DNA of 64,000 bases from Hydra vulgaris (GCF_038396675.1 NC_088921.1:47022501-47086500); one strand, 5' to 3'; counted from the stretch's first letter, positions 1-11,596 are shown. Program-made: numbers and translations. Notes: generated by a model from the sequence alone, not told the origin.

Positions 1-476
1 AGCTTCAACTTTTTTCGGAAAAAACAATAGAACCAGCTATCCAGTTATATTTTGAGATCAGTGACATATACATTATGTAAATATATATATATTTTTTCAG
101 TACCAAAATATATAAAATTCTGCTCCTATATTATAACTAGATATCACTAAATGATCTATGACCCAAGAAACAAAGAATACATGATGTATGCTCAGTGTTT
201 CTTATGTGCTCTAGCGTAAACATGGTACATTTTATTACAAATACTTGCTAAAAATTTAAATATTTAGTATAAAGCAATGCTTACAACTGTTTTATTTAAA
301 ATCAAATGAAAATCATATTTATTCTATTTAAATCTAACATTATGTAAAATCTATTTAAATGGTTTTTTATTAAAAAATAAAATGTTTGTTTTTTCCAAAA
401 TAATCTTTATTAAAATCAAGTCAAACAGCATTAATATATTTGTGAATTATCTTAAACAAAAACACACTCCGTAAAG
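1..476. other. AT-rich DNA, no feature seen
   Basis: No open frame with recognisable content, no inverted repeat and no tandem array was noticed. It is the left flank of the MITE that begins at 480. Confidence 0.6.
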
Positions 477-479
477 TAA

Positions 480-1803
480 GGGGTCGTCCATAAAGTACGT
501 ACGCTCATAGGGGGGAGGGGGGGTCTTCAAAAAGCGTACGAAAGCGTATGGGAGGGGGGGGGGGGAGGGTTCAATTTAAAAGTACGTACTTCGATTTTCT
601 AATTTATCACAATTAACCAGCTAATCAATAGAAAAGTTACATTCTGACTAAAGATTCTAGTTTGCCAACATAAAAAGATGTATGGTATATGAAGTAGAGG
701 GTATAGTTTTCCTCTATGCACACACATGTATGGGCGCCCTCAGAATTTTTTGATGTTCCAGATAGGACACTTTCACACATCGTGCAAACTCATAACTTAA
801 GTTTGTTTATACCTATGCCAAATGAGGAGGCCTTGCAAAATATCGGGATGGCGGAGGCCTGTGAACAAAAAGCCTTAAAACGCTTACCCTCCCGACCCCC
901 AAAATGAGAGGGGTGTAAATTTTGCATGGTTATAACTTTTAGATTTGGAAAAAAATTTGGATGGCCTCCGCCATCCAAATTTTATGCAAGGCCACCTCAT
1001 TTGGCATATTAACAAACTTAAGTTTGCACGTTGTGTGAAAGTGTTCTATCATCAAAAATCAAAACATCAAAAAATCCTGAGGGGGCCCATGCACACATGC
1101 CCGCCCTTATATACTGGCCCTGAGTAAGACCTGAGGGCCGTGGTTGATGGGACGGAGTCACCCCAAAAAAAACGTGTCAATGGCGTCTCAAAGATCGCTA
1201 GGTTTTGCTAAAATAAAAAGTTTCTTAAAATAGCAAAAGGGCACAAAATTTGCTGTTGCTCCCTCCCACTGGGTTTTACCCTTTGTTTTCAATATTACTG
1301 ATCTCACCTTAGACTCGTTTTTTACTTACTAAAGAGGGGTGCCTGAAAAAAACGTCCACCTTAAGTATAGTTTATTTACATTTGATTCGTTAAAAAAACA
1401 AAAAAAGTTTTCCTAGATTTCACAATCTCTGGATCTCCGTCGTCTAATGCCGCCGCATAAACCTTTCGCCCAAATACACACTTACATTTGTAAATTTTAA
1501 ATTTATTTAAATTATTATTTGCATTTATACTTAAAGACTTTTTTTAAAATGCGTAAGCAAAAAGCTTTGGGGTAGTATAAAGTATCTAAGGTACCCTCCG
1601 TCTTTTTTTTTTTTAATTAAACTTTTTAATTAAGAAAAAAAAAACAGGAGGGATCGGGGGGGGATATTTGAGGGGGGGGGGGGATAATTGAGAAACGTAC
1701 GTAATTTTAAGGGGGGGTGGGGACATAAAAGTACGCATGGCAACAGGGGGGAGGGGGGGTCAAATTTCAAAATTTTTGGCGTACGTACTTTATGGACGAC
1801 CCC
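480..1803. mobile_element. Non-autonomous DNA transposon with GGGGTCGTCCAT ends
   Basis: The first 25 bases (480-504, GGGGTCGTCCATAAAGTACG...) are repeated inverted at 1779-1803. The flanks show a 3-bp duplication TAA (477-479 and 1804-1806). A 3-bp TAA duplication suits the PIF/Harbinger group, which is inference. The body has no transposase. It contains G-rich runs near both ends (about 510-560 and 1640-1760), a nested foldback (724-1100) and A/T-rich filler. The frames open in it are low-complexity and are not supported as genes. Confidence 0.85.
724..1100. repeat. Nested foldback (long inverted repeat) inside the MITE
   Basis: Bases 724-868 pair with 958-1100 as imperfect inverted arms (for example GGGCGCCCTCAG against CTGAGGGGGCCC, and GCCAAATGAGGAGGCC against GGCCACCTCATTTGGC), with a loop of about 90 bases. 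The order of motifs within an arm (ACACAC..., GGGC.GCCC, AGAATTTT, GATAGG, CAAATGAGGA, CTTGCAAAA) parallels the arms of the element at 10820-15133, so it looks like a short derivative of that family. Confidence 0.7.
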
Positions 1804-2060
1804 TAAGCCAGAGGCATATTTATCAAAAGTTGGAGAGTCACAACAAGATCTTTCTAATCAAAATTTAAAACAATTTTCCAATCCATTTATATTATTCTTT
1901 ATATAATAAAAAAAATGATAATGAAAGTGTATCCGTATTTTAGCATAAATATTTTATAAAATTTTTTTTAATTGTCAACTTTTAAAGACCTTTTCTTTCT
2001 ATTTTTAAGTTCGTTTGATTTTATGCTTTTGTAACTCATTTTAGTCGTTATTGATTTGTT

Positions 2061-2118
2061 TAAACTACGGTTTAAACAAAATCACGGTTTAAACAAAATC
2101 ACGTTTTAAACCACGGTA
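2061..2118. repeat. Short tandem and inverted repeat of ACGGTTTAAAC
   Basis: ACGGTTTAAACAAAATC occurs twice in tandem, followed by a third, inverted and degenerate copy (ACGTTTTAAACCACGG). No function is apparent. The rest of 1807-2960 is AT-rich DNA in which I see nothing else. Confidence 0.5.
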
Positions 2119-2968
2119 GAATAACAAATTTTTGATCTTTTTCCATAAAAATATCTAATCGCTTTTGAGTTCTTATATCTCGTCTAAACAAAAATGTCTT
2201 CATTGAAATAGCTTGAAAAAAAATGTCTTTATTGGAATAGCTGGAATAAAATAAATTTATAAAATTTATCACAATGTTTTTCAGGCGGCTGCACGTTATT
2301 GCTCTTGCGTGTAAACAATATTGCTTTCTATTATTATGTAATTGTAATGCAATAATTCGATTGCAATCGAAAGTTTATTACTTTTTTGCTTGGAAGTTTT
2401 ATATTTGGAGTGAAATTATACTGAATACTTTTGCCATATAAATTATATTAAAAAATTTATTTTATAAAATTTGTTATATAAATTTTTTTTTTTTTAGTTA
2501 TAAGTTTGCCGTTTAAAATAATTACATTTCTCGTATTGGTAAAATATACACATGGTGGGGGCAAGAAAAAGACAAATTAGTCTTACCGCCAAGCTCCCAA
2601 AAATCCGTAAATAATATAGCTATCAAATCATTAAAAATGTTGTCAAAATATAAAAAGGAAAAAAAAAAAGATATTTTTTCTTTTTTTAATAGTAAAGATA
2701 ATAAATTCTAAAACTTATTTTCAAATACAATTGAACACAAAGCAAAAATAAAAAATAAACAAACGAAAAAAAAAAAAAAGATATTTAAAACTATATATAG
2801 AAGTTTTTAATTATTGCGATTCAGAATTCCTAATTAGGAAGTATAATGAAAAGAATTTAGGATTTTAAGGAAAAATTTTTAGTTTTTCATAATAAGAAAA
2901 TAAAAAATAAGGTTTTAGAGAACTAAATTTTTAAACCTTTGCAAACAACATGAAAATATACTATGCAA

Positions 2969-5694
2969 CATGGCCTACTATATAACACGGCCGGATTTGT
3001 TGCCTTGAACGCAAAAAATTAGTGGGCCGAAAAAACACGAGTTTGAAGTTTACAATGAACCGATTTAACAATCTTAAATTAAACTTTTTTTAATTCAAGT
3101 AATACTTTATTTTGCAATGCCAAAAAAGTGTTGTGTTGTTGGTTGTAGAAGTAATTATAAGCGAAAGATTGAAGAATGTTCCAGCAACAGCAACCACGTA
3201 ACATACAAAACTGTGTTTAGTTTTCCTGATAGCAATCAGTTAGATCTTCGAAATTGTTGGATTAAGTTTGTCAACCGAGCTGATTGGAGCCCCACAGAAA
3301 ACTCAGTTATATGTATCGATCATTTTGAAGATAAATATTTGAAAAGAGGTAAACGTATAACATTGAATTATTGCGAAAATCCTATACCAACAATTATTAC
3401 CAACCAAAACATCCTATCAAAGCCATCTTTAATTCAATCAACCTCAGCTTTACGTAAGCCCCCTGCAGTTCGTATATATTCTCATCCTTTTCTCGATGAA
3501 ACATACGATTTTAGAAAACATGAGACAATTAAAAGCATTATAGATCTTAATGAAAGTTTTTGTCCAGCAGGATTTTCATTTAAACTAGTTGATAACCGTG
3601 TGTTATTTCTTCGAATTTATTTCGACGATGGGGATGTTACTCCTAACATTGAGAGTATTACTATTGATAAAGACTTACATGTAAAGCTACATATGAAAGG
3701 TATCCCAGTTCCATTGCCTAAATGGTTTAGAGAAGGCAGTGTTTGTAAATTGACCAGTGCCAGTATGCTTGTTAATTTTGTTTCTTATATGCATGAAGTT
3801 GCAAAGAACGTATCAAAAAGTGTATTATCAGATTTATATAAATTATCTCTTTATAAACCACAAGGACGTCCAATCTACACAAATGAAATCATTAGATTTT
3901 CTCTAATGCACAGATATACATCAAAGCAGGCTTATACTTTGCTATTAGAAGAGTTTCCACTTCCTTCGTTGTCTTATTTAAAATCACTTTCAAAGGGTGG
4001 CATTGATCCATTATCAGGATTATTATTACTTTTGGAAAATGGTAGTATTAGTGCTGACTGTGTTGTTTTAATTGATGAGATGTATTTACAAAAAGGTGTC
4101 CAATATCATGGAGGAAGTTTAATTGGTGCTGATGATGATGGTAATTTCTATTCTGGTATAGTTGTGTTCATGGTGGTTAGCTTGAAAGAATCTATCCCCT
4201 TTGTAATTAAGGCCTGTCCAGAATTTCAAATTTTTGGTTCTATGATTAGTTCACATATAGAAGAAACGTTAGATACTTTATATAAAGCATCTTTTAATGT
4301 GCGAGCTATAATAACTGACAATCATGCAACAAATGTTTCAGCATTTAAAATTCTACGTTTAAAGTTTGGTGAACAAGATAATGAAATATATTTTACTTTT
4401 ATAGGACACCGGGTTTACAATTTATATGACAGTGTTCATTTACTGAAAAACATTAGAAATAATTTATTAAATTCAAAACGGTTTGTATTTCCACCTTTTG
4501 ATTTTATTGAGTTTGATGATATTATTCATGTTGAAGCTGGAGAAATTTCTTGGAGTTTATTGCATAATGTTTATGAGAAAGACGAATTGTTACCTGCTAA
4601 CTTAAAAAAAGCTTTCAAATTGTCTGCCCAAACTTTACATCCAGGAAACAACAAACAAAGTGTTCCTTTTTTAATTAAAGCCAATATCAATTGTTGGACG
4701 AGCACTTAAACTTGATACAAAAATTGACGAAAATGAACTTTTAATAAAATTGGAAAAATATAGCAATGAAATTCAAGAGAATGAGCTTTGTCATGACTCT
4801 TACGAAGTTGCAATCAATATATCTGGTTACATCACGAAAAAGATTAGGGATAAATATAACTGTTCTAACTGTCTGAAATCATTAAGTTTCAATAAAGTCT
4901 CAACAGAATATCTGGAAATTTTTTCACGTGGTGGTTTAACAAAACCTTCCAAAGAATTAGCTAACTATGTTTGTAATGGGTTTATAATTCTGGACACTGT
5001 AAAGAAAATGTTATTAAAGTATTCCCATGATATAAAAAATGCATCCTTGCTAGCGCTAGAAAAATATCAACCAAGTGATAGTGATTTTATGTGTATAGAA
5101 CATGAGGAATGGGGAAGGCATTTGGTAAACACAATTATTACCAACATATATTTTAACAATGAGCAACAAATTAAAAATGGAAACATTAGAAAAAATGAAG
5201 TTGCTGCCTTTAAAGTTTGACAAACCAAAAAAGACAAATGAATAAACCCATAACAACATAGTATATGTATATTGTTTTTTTGAGAAACAAAAGAAACTTG
5301 ACTTGATTAATCTTTTTGTAATATATGTAAATGCTTTCAGTAAATGTGTACATTTAAAAATTATGCTAGTTTTACTAACATTTTTGTTAATTTTAGTTGT
5401 TTGAACCAATGATTTTAAGACTAAGATTTTGTAGATTAAAATTGATGGCTAAAATAGATAGTTCATTCGGCTTAATGCAATCATGATTTATTATTAGCTA
5501 ACTGTTTTAGTGTTTGAAGGTTAAGAATTTTGGTAATTGTAATAATTATAGCTAAGAGCAAATTATTTAAATATTATTAATGTCTTTATAGAATTACCTT
5601 CAGGTTTTGATTCAAAAGCTAAAAACCTAAAATCGGCCCACTAATTTTTTGCGTTTAAGGCAACAAATCCGGCCGTGTTATATAGTAGGCCATG
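2969..5694 (+). mobile_element. P-element-type DNA transposon
   Basis: Inverted terminal repeats of about 60 bases run from 2969 (CATGGCCTACTATATAACAC...) and to 5694, with about one mismatch. Both ends begin CATG, as in Drosophila P. The flanks carry TATGCAA directly repeated (2962-2968 and 5695-5701), a 7-bp duplication close to the 8 bp usual for P elements. One THAP-domain transposase gene lies inside on the same strand. The family assignment rests on both the ends and the protein. Confidence 0.92.
3117..5220 (+). pseudogene. P-element/THAP9-like transposase, one frameshift
   Basis: The first 530 codons (3117-4709) begin with a C2CH THAP zinc finger: Cys5, Cys10, Cys66 and His69, with conserved Pro37 and Trp48. 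A P-element transposase body follows, with an RNase H-like core (Asp in VLIDEMYL, Asp in AIITDNHATN) and a DSVHLLKNIRNN segment. A different frame then continues from about 4675 to 5220 with the typical C-terminal ISGYITKKI and a CxxC. The two frames meet in the T/A run near 4670-4680, so a single-base indel there explains the break. Apart from this the gene looks complete for the family. It cuts and pastes its own element from the nucleus. I chose the start because the ATG immediately precedes the THAP cysteines. Confidence 0.88.
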
Positions 5695-5749
5695 TATGCA
5701 ATATTTTAAAGGTCAACAAATAAATATATCTCTAGAAGGAGTCCTTCAT

Positions 5750-6010
5750 GTTTTGATTAATTAAAATTATTTCTTTTAGTTTTGATTTAAAAATATTTGT
5801 TTGCAAGCGTTTTTATGTCATTTTTATGTCAATTACTATGCTCCATAGTTGGGGGCCTCTAGCTGTGATAGAAAACTTAGTGGCTTCAAAGTGAGTTTTA
5901 GCTTGAATATAATTATTGTTTGCATGTCTAGTAAGGTATTTGTGCTGTGTTTTTTTAAATAGCGTTTTAAAATTATTTAGCATCGTATCGTTATTGATTT
6001 TATACATGAA
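5750..6010 (-). pseudogene. LINE (CR1-like) ORF2 C-terminal fragment
   Basis: The minus-strand frame (5813-6007) reads HKYLTRHANNNYIQAK... then SITARGPQLW. This is the conserved tail of CR1/L2-type reverse transcriptases, normally RGPxLWN. Only this tail is left. No polymerase domain lies upstream, where the P element begins on the other strand. It is a short 3' LINE fragment of the kind produced by 5' truncation. Confidence 0.65.
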
Positions 6011-6726
6011 AATTAAATAATGATATATATTTATTTGGTAAACATTTAAAACTAATATAATAAAATTTAGATAACAGATTTTGGATAATTTCTCTTATTA
6101 TGATAATATAATCAAGTTAAAGGTTACAATTGATAAAAAAATTTGTGTATTTATAACATCGATGATTTAAAAATATTAATTTTCATTTACAAATGAGTAT
6201 TTTTAATGTTTTTTTGTTTGTTTGTTTTTTTATAAACTATTTGTATATATTTAATAATAATAAGTATAATATCTATTATATATACTTATATATCTTATGC
6301 ATCATAAAAAATGACCCTTGGTACACCTTGGTACACCATGGTACACAAGTCTTTGCAAGATTGTAAGGATTGATATTTCTGATTTTTTTTTTTAGACACT
6401 TAGATTGCTTACAGAATAAAAAAAAGTTTTTGATTGACATAAAGTTGATTAGAAGTTTCTCTATAACATATAACAAGTTTTAATATTAAAGGGTTAGCAT
6501 TGTGTGATTTTTTTATAATAACATTTTAGCTAAAAAAAAAAACACAACTTGGTCAAAGATACAACGTACATGTTGTACATCTTTGACGTCTTGACTTCTT
6601 TTTTAAAACACAGGAAAAGGATACTTCTCCGTCAAATGATAAAAAAGTCTAAAGTATAATTATTGCGCAAAACATGCGAGAATAACACAAACTTTAAATG
6701 GATTAAATTTATTCAATAGACAATGC
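6011..6726. other. AT-rich DNA with one short palindrome
   Basis: Nothing coding was recognised. An imperfect 36-bp palindrome lies at about 6553-6588 (GTCAAAGATACAAC...GTTGTACATCTTTGAC), and GGTACACC repeats occur at about 6318-6345. Confidence 0.5.
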
Positions 6727-6734
6727 ATAAAACC

Positions 6735-7156
6735 CAGAGTTGTTAATCCTTGGACTTGGCCTTGGCCTTGTTCTGAGGCCAAAAATTGAGCCCTTGGCCT
6801 TGAAACTGTTAGCTTTGGCCTTGAAAATTTTAGCCTTGGCCTTGATTGTTTTGGGCTTGGCCTAAAAAAAAAATACATATTTTCTTATTGATTTTGTTTA
6901 ATTCTGCGCATAACCTTGGTCTATTTTTACAAAATATGGTTTTATTGTCACAGCACTTGCTACTTACAACTTTGTTAATAATTGGCCTTAACGTATGGCA
7001 AAAATTGAAGTCTTTGGCCTTGAAAATGTTTGCGTAGGCCTTGACCTTGAAACTCCTAATCTTGACCTTGACCTTAAAACTCTTGGCCTTGTTCTTGGTC
7101 TTTCCTTGTAGCGTGTGGCATTGGCCTTGCTACTTTTGGCCTTGTTAACAACTCTG
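6735..7156. mobile_element. hAT-type MITE filled with a GGCCTTG repeat
   Basis: CAGAGTTGTTAA at 6735-6746 is repeated inverted at 7145-7156. An exact 8-bp target duplication ATAAAACC flanks it (6727-6734 and 7157-7164). The 8-bp duplication and CAG-first terminus are hallmarks of hAT elements. The interior is not transposase-derived. It is a degenerate tandem of CTTGGCCTTGAAA-like units, about 15-25 bases each, interrupted around 6870-6990 by plain AT-rich DNA. Confidence 0.88.
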
Positions 7157-7164
7157 ATAAAACC

Positions 7165-9160
7165 CCTCAGAAGCAAAAAGTGGTTCAACAGGTTTCCTTA
7201 CTAGAAATAAACAAAAATCTTTTAATAGTTTTGTGAAATAAATTACAGAGTTTAATTGTTTACTTGTAAAGTCGATGTGTGATAAAAAAGGAGTTCTCCT
7301 ATTTAGAGAATGTTTCACAATAAAGCAATTTACGTTAATATGGGAATAAATGTAATCAAAAGCCACATTTATTCCCATATAAAGTAAGTTTAATTTAATT
7401 TTTTTCAAACTAATCAGAAATTTATAACCATAAATGGTTGTGATACATGATAGAATTGTCGCTTGACAAGCGCACAAGTAAGGCAATAATAAACTATTAA
7501 GGATTTTCAAAACGATTTATTTCGTTTTATATATTGTTAAGTTAAAAATATTAAAAGCATAATGTTTTATACTTTCACAAAGTTAAAAAAATCTCATTTC
7601 AAACAAAGGTAAAGATATATCCTTGGGTCTAATTTATAATCAAATACTCATTACAACAAATCAATGTTCCGGGAGTATGCAGTTCATGTAAGCATTATTA
7701 ACTACTTCTAATTTGTCAAGCAGACAGCGAGAGGAGCATACTCACATACTGACTTCAGACTTTTGTTAAAAAGGCATAGGGTATTTCAAAAAGAAGACAA
7801 GAAACTTCAACCAGATCTGCTGACAGATCTGATTGAAGTTTCTTGCCTTCTTTTTGAAATGCCAATCAAAAATAAGTGTACAGAAAAGATAATAAAAAAG
7901 AACCTGATGTTCAAAGCTCACAAAATAAAAGACTGTTAAAAGTATGTACTTTTATTAGTTTTAAAATAAGCGTTAGAGCGCATCATAGTTTTACCTGGTA
8001 ACCCTGATTTAGGGTTGTTGCGCGATCATTTGCCACCATTTGCCATTGTCCGGCTTTTAACATTTCAGACCACTGAGCCGTTGCTTCTAGTTTTAGTAGG
8101 GCTAGCCTGAGATTTGAAGTTTGTTTTGACACTTTCTTGGTACTCTTCCACCCAAGAAATTTTGTCGTGAAACTACTCAAAAATGATCCTTTTTAAAGAA
8201 TGATATATGATATATGATTATGCTAAGTAAACAGATGTTCTAACTATTGAACTATAAAAAATATACTTTACAATAATTTTTCCAACAAGAACTTTTTTTT
8301 TCTAATTTCTCACATTTTCCGTGGCTTCAAATACATAAACATTTTTAAAATAGGTTCATATCATAATGATAAATTGCAACAATTGTTACTACATTGTAGA
8401 CAAAATTACGCAGTCCTATAAAAAGTTTACGGCGACTTTTGTGTACAATTTTACAATTACGTAAACTACAACTTTACACTGCCCATGAGAGGTGTGTAAA
8501 ATTGTAATTTATATTAAATTTTATCAAGTTAAAAATGTAAAAATATATCGAAGATATTGAAAATAAGTAAAGTACCGAAAATAATTAATATTTGTTATTT
8601 GGATTACTTGTTGGGAACTTTCGCAATCTATAAAGCTATTTTAAAAACAAAAGATTTTTTTTAAACTGCATTGAACATTTTGCTAAGTTTCTTAGCAAGA
8701 GAGTTGCTAAGAATACATTTACGCATTTTTTTTTTTAAATTTGAAACATTTTAGAGATTTTTTAATACGCAGAATTTCTAATCTTTTGTTTCTTTAGTGT
8801 TTGTTAATAGAAATACTTAAGAGAGATGCTTTGACATAGAACAGCACATTTTGTAATTATTTGTTTTCTTGTTAGAGTAACTTCAGAGTGCACTTCAAAG
8901 TAACACAAATTATGATATAAATGTTAAATTTTTTGTATTGTGTACGGTTATTAAATTCTGCTTTTGGTTTTTCTGAAGTGTATTAAAAATTATGCAATGT
9001 TGCCCAAGAAATTATACCACGAAGAAGAAAAGCTATAAATAAACCCAAGATGGCTTTTTTTTAATTTAAAGTAAATTTAGCAGTAATTACAATCAAAAAT
9101 GACACTATAAAATAAATTTTTGTTGTTGAAATACACTAATATTTATTTTATTAGCCCTGT
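7165..9160. other. AT-rich DNA, one hairpin, no gene seen
   Basis: No recognisable protein was found. The one ordered structure is the hairpin at 7780-7863. The stretch 8990-9125 resembles 9575-9680 (GAAGAAAAGC.ATAA..AAACCAAGAT and the following A/T-rich bases), which suggests an old duplication. Confidence 0.45.
7780..7863. repeat. 84-base hairpin, pre-miRNA-like or MITE remnant
   Basis: A 39-bp arm (7780-7818) is repeated inverted (7825-7863) around a 6-base loop (GCTGAC), with three mismatches of transition type. Length and loop are in the range of animal miRNA precursors, but a tiny foldback transposon would look the same. No expression evidence can be had from the sequence. Confidence 0.6.
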
Positions 9161-9163
9161 AAA

Positions 9164-9274
9164 ATGAACAGTTCTGAGTCAGAGTCAGATCTTGAAGATC
9201 TCTTAGATTTTCAAAAAAGATTTACTGACAGACCACCTCGACCAGACGCGGACGTACCATTAAGGCAAAGTTAG
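9164..9274 (+). pseudogene. Short acidic N-terminal ORF fragment
   Basis: A 36-codon frame starts MNSSESESDLEDLLDFQKRF and ends at a TAG just inside a stretch (GGCGGCTGCCTGGCGCCCC) typical of hAT MITE ends. The Ser/Glu/Asp-rich start followed by basic and proline residues resembles the N-termini of some Harbinger-type proteins, but it is too short to assign. It is probably a remnant of a transposon gene. Confidence 0.25.
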
Positions 9275-10128
9275 GCGGCTGCCTGGCGCCCCAAATCAGC
9301 AAGGACCCAAGCCCCCGTAGTTATCTACGCCCCTAACATTTCCCCTGCATTGTTAATGTACGTTTGAAATCAAAATAATTATAGTTACGATGAAAACTAT
9401 CGCAGCAAACGCAATATAATGTAAGATCAATTTATTCCCCCCCCCCTCCCCCAAATGGATTATTCCGTTTTCATGTAATTATTGTATAGAAAACAATCTC
9501 CTTTTTATAGAATTACAAGATTGATAAATTATGCTTTGGTTTTTTAGAATTATTTTTAAAATTATTCAACAAGGAAGAATTTATGCAACATGGAAGTCAA
9601 GCCATAATTAAAACCAAGATATATTTTAAAATTTATAAGTAATAATTATAATTAAAATAACACTACAAAGCAAATTACTCAGTAGCTATCTTTTTTTTTA
9701 ACGGGTCTGAGAATAAGTATAATTAATGTTCCAAACATACAGAACCCAAAGAATCAGAACAGCATACCATTCATTGCATCCGCTAATTTAAATTTAAATT
9801 TTACAATCTAACTACATAACTTTTAGTGTAGTTATACTATTTTCCGCGTCATTACATTGTAAAGTTTACAATGTTGTAAAACTTTTACGATAGGGCCCTA
9901 GAATCTTCTCCAACAAGAAAAGCGTTGACTAGCTAAAGACATTAACGTGGTTTATCCAATTTTAAATAGTTGTTGCAAAAGCCTAAAGAACCAATAATTA
10001 TAATAATAATTTAGTTTTAAATCACCAAACACAAGGAAAAATGATACAATAAGTTGTTTGTTATAACCTTTCTTAAAATAAAACTTGTAACTGTTTTGAT
10101 ATTATATTTGTAAACGTTGTTATTAAAC

Positions 10129-10132
<4 letters not shown>
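9275..10132. other. AT-rich DNA, no gene seen
   Basis: It includes a C-run at about 9438-9450 and a diverged duplicate of the 8.99-9.13 kb stretch. Nothing else was supported. Confidence 0.5.

Positions 10133-10200
<68 letters not shown>
10133..10200. repeat. (TA)n microsatellite
   Basis: Pure TA dinucleotides, ending exactly where the GGGGAGAGCGGGGTTGG sequence begins. Confidence 0.98.
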
Positions 10201-10203
<3 letters not shown>

Positions 10204-10795
10204 GAGAGCGGGGTTGGTTGTCACAATTTTTACATTTTAGACTGTTCAGCTTTTATTTTTTATCAAATCAATGCCAAACTTTGGACCAAAGTAATTTAAC
10301 TATTTCCGGTAACTATAACAATATTTTTATGACATTAAGTGAAAACTTTTTTTGCTGTAAAACTATTTATTAAAGACCTCTTCCGTGTGACAACCAACCC
10401 CACCCACGGGGTTGGTTGTCACATACTATGGGGCTGGTTGTCACATTTCTTGGTATGTTTTGATTATATTTAAAACTGGTACCAATAAATTTTGTTTATA
10501 TAATGCAAAGAATAAGTCTGAATAATCTGGGGGAAAAAAAAAGGCTATATACTGAAAAAAAAAGAAAATACTATACCGAAAAACGATTTTTTTTTTTAAA
10601 TATAACACTGTAAACACATTTAGTTTAGGACTATATACGTGTTTTTAAGAATGATGTTTTTATAAATTGTTGGATGAAGAACACAATTCACATATAAATT
10701 GGTGAAAGCCTGGTGTGCATTCTTCATGAGCCTATTTTTTTCAAATTGTGACAACCATCCCCGTATATTTTGTGACAAGCAACCCCTTCTATGTA
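10201..10795. repeat. Cluster of GGGTTGGTTGTCACA motifs, probable MITE
   Basis: The motif GGGGTTGGTTGTCACA or a close variant occurs about six times in both orientations: about 10208 (+), 10387 (-), 10409 (+), 10429 (+), 10746 (-) and 10774 (-). The outermost copies are inverted (GGTTGTCACAATTTT at the left, AAATTGTGACAACC at the right), which suggests terminal repeats of a non-autonomous element. No transposase is present. Confidence 0.55.
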
Positions 10796-10819
10796 AGTTG
10801 CAAGACACCTGTAAATTTA

Positions 10820-11417
10820 CACGGTGCATAGGAACATACTCTAAGACCTTGCAACACATCCCCAGAGATTTTATTTTTGATTATCATTAGAAAACTTTTC
10901 CTCATTCAAAAAATGTAAACGACAACTTTTTTTAGTGGGGGCCTGGGGAGAAAACACACATTTTAGGGCAGTGCCCAGGAATTTTGTTGTTCAAGATAGG
11001 TAGCTAATAAGCATGGGGCATACTCAAATTTTTAGTATGTTGATACTGGTAGCAAATGAGGATGACTTGCAAAAAATTAAGGTAATTAAAGCTAAACCAA
11101 CCCCGCCCCGATCCCTAACTGCCCCCTTCCTAGAACTACGTCTCTTTTAATCGTAAATTTTTTTTTTTGTTCTATTATAAAGTAGATCAAAATTCATTGA
11201 CAGATTTCAAATTTCATCAAAAAATCTCTTTTCGTTTAAGATTTATAACAATGCAAAGCCTAAAATTACCCCCTGAAATAACCTTAAATGGTCTCAACTT
11301 TTAAACGAAAAATTTTTTTTTGATGTAATTTGAAATCTGTCGATGAACTTTGATCTAGTTTAATATAAAACAAGCAAAAAGTTGAAAAGTGTTTTTTGGA
11401 ACCATACCCTGGGGAGG
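10820..11417. repeat. Left inverted terminal repeat of the long-TIR element
   Basis: It begins CACGGTGCATAGG and ends near CCATACCCTGGGGAGGG, after which the two arms diverge. It contains GGGGCCTGGGGAG, TAGGGCAGTGCCCAGG and the CCAACCCCGCCCCGATCCC block shared with the right arm. Confidence 0.85.
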
Positions 11418-11596
11418 GCTATAAGGGGTCGAGAAGGGTTTGCTACAATTATTTATTACAGTAAAAAAAAAACTCTGATTTTTATGGTTACATTATGATT
11501 GATATTTTTCATTTCAAAGTCATACTAAACGTTTGTTCATAGGAGATTTAACACTTTACTTTTTACAAACTACATTCCTGCAAATAGAAAGCTACT

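Noticed and set aside
716-1127. Small frames in the first kilobase
   Set aside because: They lie in the arms of a foldback within a MITE and mirror each other as complements.
7145-7510. 121-codon minus-strand frame right of the hAT MITE
   Set aside because: Overlaps the MITE end and has no family features.
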